The translations under genes and the position numbers were made by a program. A DNA stretch of 64,000 nt from Filobasidium wieringae. Lineage: Eukaryota > Basidiomycota > Tremellomycetes > Filobasidiales > Filobasidiaceae. The notes beneath the pieces were generated by a model. The model was not told where the DNA came from and ran no database searches. It saw only the letters and a list, made by a program, of their open reading frames with translations. The first letter of the stretch is position 1, and every line of letters starts with the position of its first letter. The DNA is taken from positions 560,464-624,463 of the forward strand of contig BCIV01000005.1 in NCBI GenBank assembly GCA_001600055.1, read 5' to 3'. Shown here one piece after another: positions 60,383-64,000 of the stretch.

Positions 60383-61727
60383 TCACTCCCAACGCACATC
60401 TTCCATCTCCACATCGTAATCCCCCACCCAGCCCGGTCTGATGACCCCACCTTTCCACCAAAACAAAGCGCTGAAGACCCACTGTTTCAAAGCCCACGCC
60501 CAAGGTCCTGATTTGGATGTAGCCTGGGTCCTGAGTTTGCTCGAGGCTAGGATCTGAGTGAGCCGGGTTTGACGCTTTGTTTGGAAGAGGGTGAATTGGG
60601 GGGTGTAGGTTGAGAAAGCTGAACTGGGTTGGGATGGGGATGGGGATTGGGTGGGACGGTAGGACAGGAGACGAGCCATGTAAGCGCTATCTTCCAGAGC
60701 GACCGCTATCCCCTGTCCGTTCGGTGGCATCGCATGAGCGGCATCCCCAATCAAACACGTCCTGTCCGTGAACCACGTGTCCAATTCGGGGATCCGGTAA
60801 TGCGGCCAAACCTTGATATCATGCTCGTCCATCCGATCTACCAGCCCCCTTATCGGCTGCGTCTGAACGCTAGCGTGATCGAGTCTCACGGATTCCTTGA
60901 CTTTAGGGGACCGAGCGTAATCGCGCCAAGAAGCACGGGAACCTTTATCCTCGCTCTGCTCCGTCATACCCCAAGCGATCGTTTTCCCCTCAGGATCGAC
61001 GGGGAGGATCATGAGCATCCCTACAGGAGTGAAGATCATGGCGGGGATCTGGAACTCCGGGGGGAAATCGATCTCCGAACGCGCGGAGAAGGCGTTGATG
61101 GTGCATGTCCCTGCGTAGATGGGGGTGGGGGCGTGAGGACCGAGGATATGCGTTCGGATGCGAGAGTGGATCCCGTCTGCTCCGATCAGTACGTCGCCTG
61201 ATTCGATTTCGCGCGTGTCGTCTGTCAGAGGTTGTTTATCCGGGATGTGACGAGTGGGACTGGACGGACGTACCAGAAGCAGTGGAACCATCTTCGAAAT
61301 CGATCTCGACGCCCATCTCATTCTCCTTGATCTCCCTCAATTTCGCTCCCCAGACCATCTCCCCTCCCGACTTCTCGTAGTTCTGTACCAACACTCGATG
61401 CAGCTCGCTCCTCAAGATCCTCACTGCCGGGTACCCCTCCTCCCTCATCTCTCCAACCTGAATCTCCCCAAATCTATACCCCTCGTCGTTGTACGCTGCC
61501 AACCGATCGTACCTGAACCCACGGGCGAGCACCTCATCGTACACCCCCAAGGACTTGTCGATAACGCGAAGGGCATGGGGGGCGAGCGTGATGGAACCTC
61601 CCTGATCGGTTCCTGGTCGGCGGATCTCGAAGATGGTCGATGAGATGTCGTTCTTGGCGAGGGCGAGACCGAGAGCTGGACCTGCGATTCCACCTCCGAG
61701 GATGAGCACGTGTGGTGGCGGCGGCAT
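60383..61727 (-). CDS. FAD-dependent monooxygenase (salicylate hydroxylase-like)
   Basis: Two exons, 61727-61274 and 61221-60383, sum to 431 codons. It is a class A flavoprotein hydroxylase. The N-terminal dinucleotide-binding motif is LILGGGIAGPALGLALAK; the middle GADGIHSRIR is the DG motif that touches FAD and NADPH; and CLIGDAAHAMPPNGQGI is the GD motif that binds the ribityl chain. No signal peptide and no clear C-terminal peroxisomal signal (ends VRWE), so probably cytosolic. A C-terminal hydrophobic stretch (WALKQWVFSALFWWKGG) might touch membranes. The substrate is unknown; aromatic compounds are usual for the family. There is no secondary-metabolite cluster around it. Confidence 0.92.
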
Positions 61728-61852
61728 TGCGGGGTGACGAGTGAGCGAGTGATGTGATGTGATTGGGTGGCGAGAGGGAAAAAGAGTGATCGAACATTCG
61801 AGCTTGAGCGTATTAGTACTCGCAGCAGAAACATCCTTTAGCCATCTCGTCG

Positions 61853-61862
61853 TATATAAATA
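61853..61862. promoter_or_regulatory. TATA-like element TATATAAATA
   Basis: It lies between the monooxygenase (start 61727, minus) and the small plus-strand frame (start 61946). It is about 90 bp from the second and 125 bp from the first, so it could serve either. Confidence 0.4.
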
Positions 61863-61945
61863 GCATGTTTCACATTGCACCGCGCCATATTCCTCGGTAG
61901 ATTCGTCTCGTCTCATCGCCTCACGTGTCACCTATCGCGTGTCTC

Positions 61946-62254
61946 ATGATGACAGCTTCATTATCGTCGCCCCCGCCCTCGTCCTCATCGACCAGCCCAC
62001 AAGGTATTCAGGCAATAATAATGCCTACCTACCAAGCCGATCGAGCATACATAGTACACAAGTACCTGGATGGTCACACCTTCCTTTTGTTATCAAACAT
62101 CAAAGATCTTGAAAAAGTCGACACAATTGTCTCTACTCAGCGTGACGACAATGATGTACGGCAACCTCCAACATATAGCTATCGAGTCGAAAAGGCTGAT
62201 CGCAGTACACCAACGACTACTTGGTACTCGCTCATGCCTCATGTCTCGCCATGA
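61946..62254 (+). CDS. Possible small protein (102 aa)
   Basis: A single-exon frame with a Ser/Pro-rich start (MMTASLSSPPPSSSSTSP), then YIVHKYLDGHTFLLLSNIKD and an ending TTTWYSLMPHVSP. Its order of disordered tail then ordered part recalls the orphan family at 11-16 kb, but I see no residue match. Its last 23 bases overlap the end of the next frame on the other strand. A TATA-like element lies upstream. Confidence 0.35.
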   Translation: MMTASLSSPPPSSSSTSPQGIQAIIMPTYQADRAYIVHKYLDGHTFLLLSNIKDLEKVDTIVSTQRDDNDVRQPPTYSYRVEKADRSTPTTTWYSLMPHVSP

Positions 62255-63246
62255 ACCCACGCGCGTCACTCAGCTGGTAGGGTTCTTGATACGTATACGT
62301 GACCCGTCCTCGAGGCTTTTGGGTACGGACAACGAGAATCGATAACAGTGAGAAATGGAAGGTCCAGATTTCCCCCGCATTTGGTCGTCCGAAAGTAGTA
62401 GGCCTAGACATCGGACCCAATCCCCAGTCAGAACTAGGGGGAAGACCGTAATGAATCAACCGTTTTAAGAGCCTAATAATGGGTTCATCATCGACCTTGA
62501 CCCTGATCTCGGACCCAAGCTCTTCGATAAGCGAAGGAGGCAGAGGCATTGGGCATTGAAGGTCATCGCATATGGTACAACAGATAAAGAACGGTTAGAC
62601 TAATAGGAAAATCAGATCCGTTCTCTTGATCCATACCCGTTATTGTGCAAGGTTGATGGAACGAAACAAGCGCAAAGCAGTGCGGCATGATGGCGATGTA
62701 TGTGAGGAAATAACATGGTCTGGAAGGGAAGAGGGGGAAACTTGGGATCACCTGGATCTGGAGGTGATTCGAGTAGTGGGGACAAGATGAGGTACCAGAT
62801 ACGTGCACCTGTTCTGTTTCTACATTCCCCTCGAGTATAGGGTTCAGGGGCGAAATGGACGGCATGATTTCACCTGGATGTGGATGTCGGACGTGCATGA
62901 GCTTCCGTAGAAGATTAACAAACTCATGATCGGATAGTCGAGCGCAAAGTTCAGCATCTGCCATGCACTTGTAGCCCTTCTGATCCCTGGAGGCGCAAGA
63001 GGCAGAGGCAGGGCAGCTAGCACCTCGTCGCTCGGTACAGCAGGAGGTGCGAAAGTAAGGGTGAGGAAAGTGAGTGCAGGCAGGCGATGAACGGGAAGAC
63101 GGAAAAGGGGAAGGAGCACCATATTTAGCTTCCTCAGCAGCCACAAGGGAGGTGGAAACGTCTTCCTCGCCTGTCACTTCTAGAACGGTCACTTCTTCCA
63201 CACTGGGACGAAGTTTTGCGACTTGAGTGTATCGAGCCTTCTTCAA
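62232..63246 (-). CDS. Uncertain hypothetical protein
   Basis: The 3' part (62549-62232) reads as protein: PLPPSLIEELGSEIRVKVDD, PIIRLLKRLIHYGLPPSSDW and GEIWTFHFSLLSILVV. An upstream part has MADAELCARLSDHEFVNLL, followed by HVRHPHP and a likely donor (CCAG|GTGAAA). At least two introns would be needed between 62550 and 62900, and I could not fix them. The true start codon is also unclear. No family recognised. Confidence 0.3.
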
Positions 63247-63715
63247 TATCCGAATCTTTCCTCACGTAATCGTTTCGCCCCGTGTCATCTCCGACCAAGC
63301 ATCTCCTCCTGTACACCTACGTCTGCGTAGACATAAAGCCGAGTCTGTATAGCTGCCATACCTCACCGAGCCATCCTATTTTCAACGAACAAACAACACC
63401 CCCCACCCGCCCATTCCCAAACGTCGTGCGTATAATATAATGTAAAGTAAAAAAAACATGGGAATAAGGATACACCCCCTCCCAGCCGGGTCGACCCTTT
63501 CTCATCCGCCTCGACCATCATTGACAGAGGGGTGACGTACAGGGATTGATTGCGGAGAAGAGAGGGGGGAAATTCGTCTATCTTGTATATTGGTTGATGG
63601 TCCATCGATCATCCTTCCCACCCCGTTCATCCATCTATCCACCCTCCAAGCTCCGTCATCCATCATCCAGCCCCCCTTCCTCTACAACCCACCCCAACCC
63701 ATCCTCAAAACGAAC
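63247..63715. other. Intergenic region
   Basis: About 470 bases with short homopolymer runs. Nothing recognised. Confidence 0.5.
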
Positions 63716-64000
63716 CTACGTCCCCGCGGCTCCTCCAGCAATAGAAGTGATCTAGCCCCAGACCGAATCAAATCAGAATCAGTCCCTCTCCTCTCCTCAT
63801 CAATCGCACAAATTCCCAATCCAAAACCCAAAACAAAAAGGAGCTCAGACTCACGGTAGCTTTCCCAGCGACGGTACCGTCAAGAGTGATGGCCCATTGT
63901 TGATTAGGATTAGGCGCTTCGGTCACTACCGCCGTGGTCGCTGCTGCTCCGTCCGGTAGGGCTGTGGACGGTTCGTAATTCACAGATGAGCGAGAAGTCA
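63716..64000 (-). CDS. 3' end of a gene that continues beyond the window
   Basis: The frame is open from the right edge to a GTGAGT donor at about 63855 (TSRSSVNYEPSTALPDG, then NQQWAITLDGTVAGKAT). It joins, after an intron ending in CTAG near 63751, to a short last exon (ITSIAGGAAGT) with TAG at 63716-63718. The N-terminal part is outside the window, so the family cannot be named. The Ala/Gly/Thr-rich tail would fit a secreted or cell-wall protein, but this is speculative. Confidence 0.45.

Noticed and set aside
1..64000. Search for CRISPR arrays, insertion sequences, intact transposons or prokaryotic features
   Set aside because: None seen; gene structure, introns and the tRNA intron are all eukaryotic. 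Only short dispersed and simple repeats are present.

Overview
The window is nuclear DNA of a basidiomycete fungus, most likely a tremellomycete yeast (Cryptococcus/Kwoniella/Saitozyma relatives). This is inferred from the gene set, the many short introns (about 50-70 nt, GTRNGT donors, CTRAY-like branch sites, YAG acceptors), tiny exons and dense gene packing. I see no bacterial operons, no CRISPR array and no intact transposon. I placed exon joints by reading frame; positions may be off by a base or two, and no transcript or database evidence was available.

Layout. 0-2.7 kb: glutathione S-transferase (+). 2.7-7.8 kb: gene-poor, with a dispersed repeat, a perfect palindrome, an intron-containing tRNA-Ser(CGA) and one unclear gene. 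8.0-10.8 kb: translation elongation factor 2 (-). 11.4-15.7 kb: four small orphan genes plus one broken copy that look like very divergent members of one family; two share a promoter block with repeated ACAAAGGGG sites. 16.3-18.7 kb: GT18 (MGAT5-like) glycosyltransferase (+). 20.0-21.7 kb: membrane-anchored SGNH/PC-esterase-like protein (-). 22.4-24.7 kb: TAP-like alpha/beta hydrolase (+). 24.9-26.3 kb: unknown protein (-). 26.8-29.3 kb: MFS sugar transporter (-), divergent from a BNR_4-family protein (+, 29.8-31.9 kb). 32.4-34.2 kb: asparaginase (+). 34.6-35.9 kb: SAM-type mitochondrial carrier (-). 37.4-43.8 kb: INO80 chromatin-remodelling ATPase (+). 44.7-46.6 kb: amino acid permease (-). 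46.6-49.2 kb: mostly non-coding, with the second copy of the dispersed repeat. 49.3-51.1 kb: secreted M28 peptidase (-). 51.6-52.7 kb: two small genes that a length-filtered ORF search misses. 53.9-54.8 kb: small secreted protein (+). 56.8-60.1 kb: long disordered protein (+). 60.4-61.7 kb: FAD monooxygenase (-). 61.9-64 kb: two weak genes and the 3' end of a gene that leaves the window.

Functional picture. Housekeeping genes (EF2, INO80, SAM carrier, tRNA) alternate with nutrient-use genes (sugar transporter, amino acid permease, asparaginase, extracellular peptidase) and surface or secretory-pathway genes (GT18, SGNH-like protein, secreted protein). The most novel-looking part is the 11.4-15.7 kb cluster of small, fast-diverging proteins.
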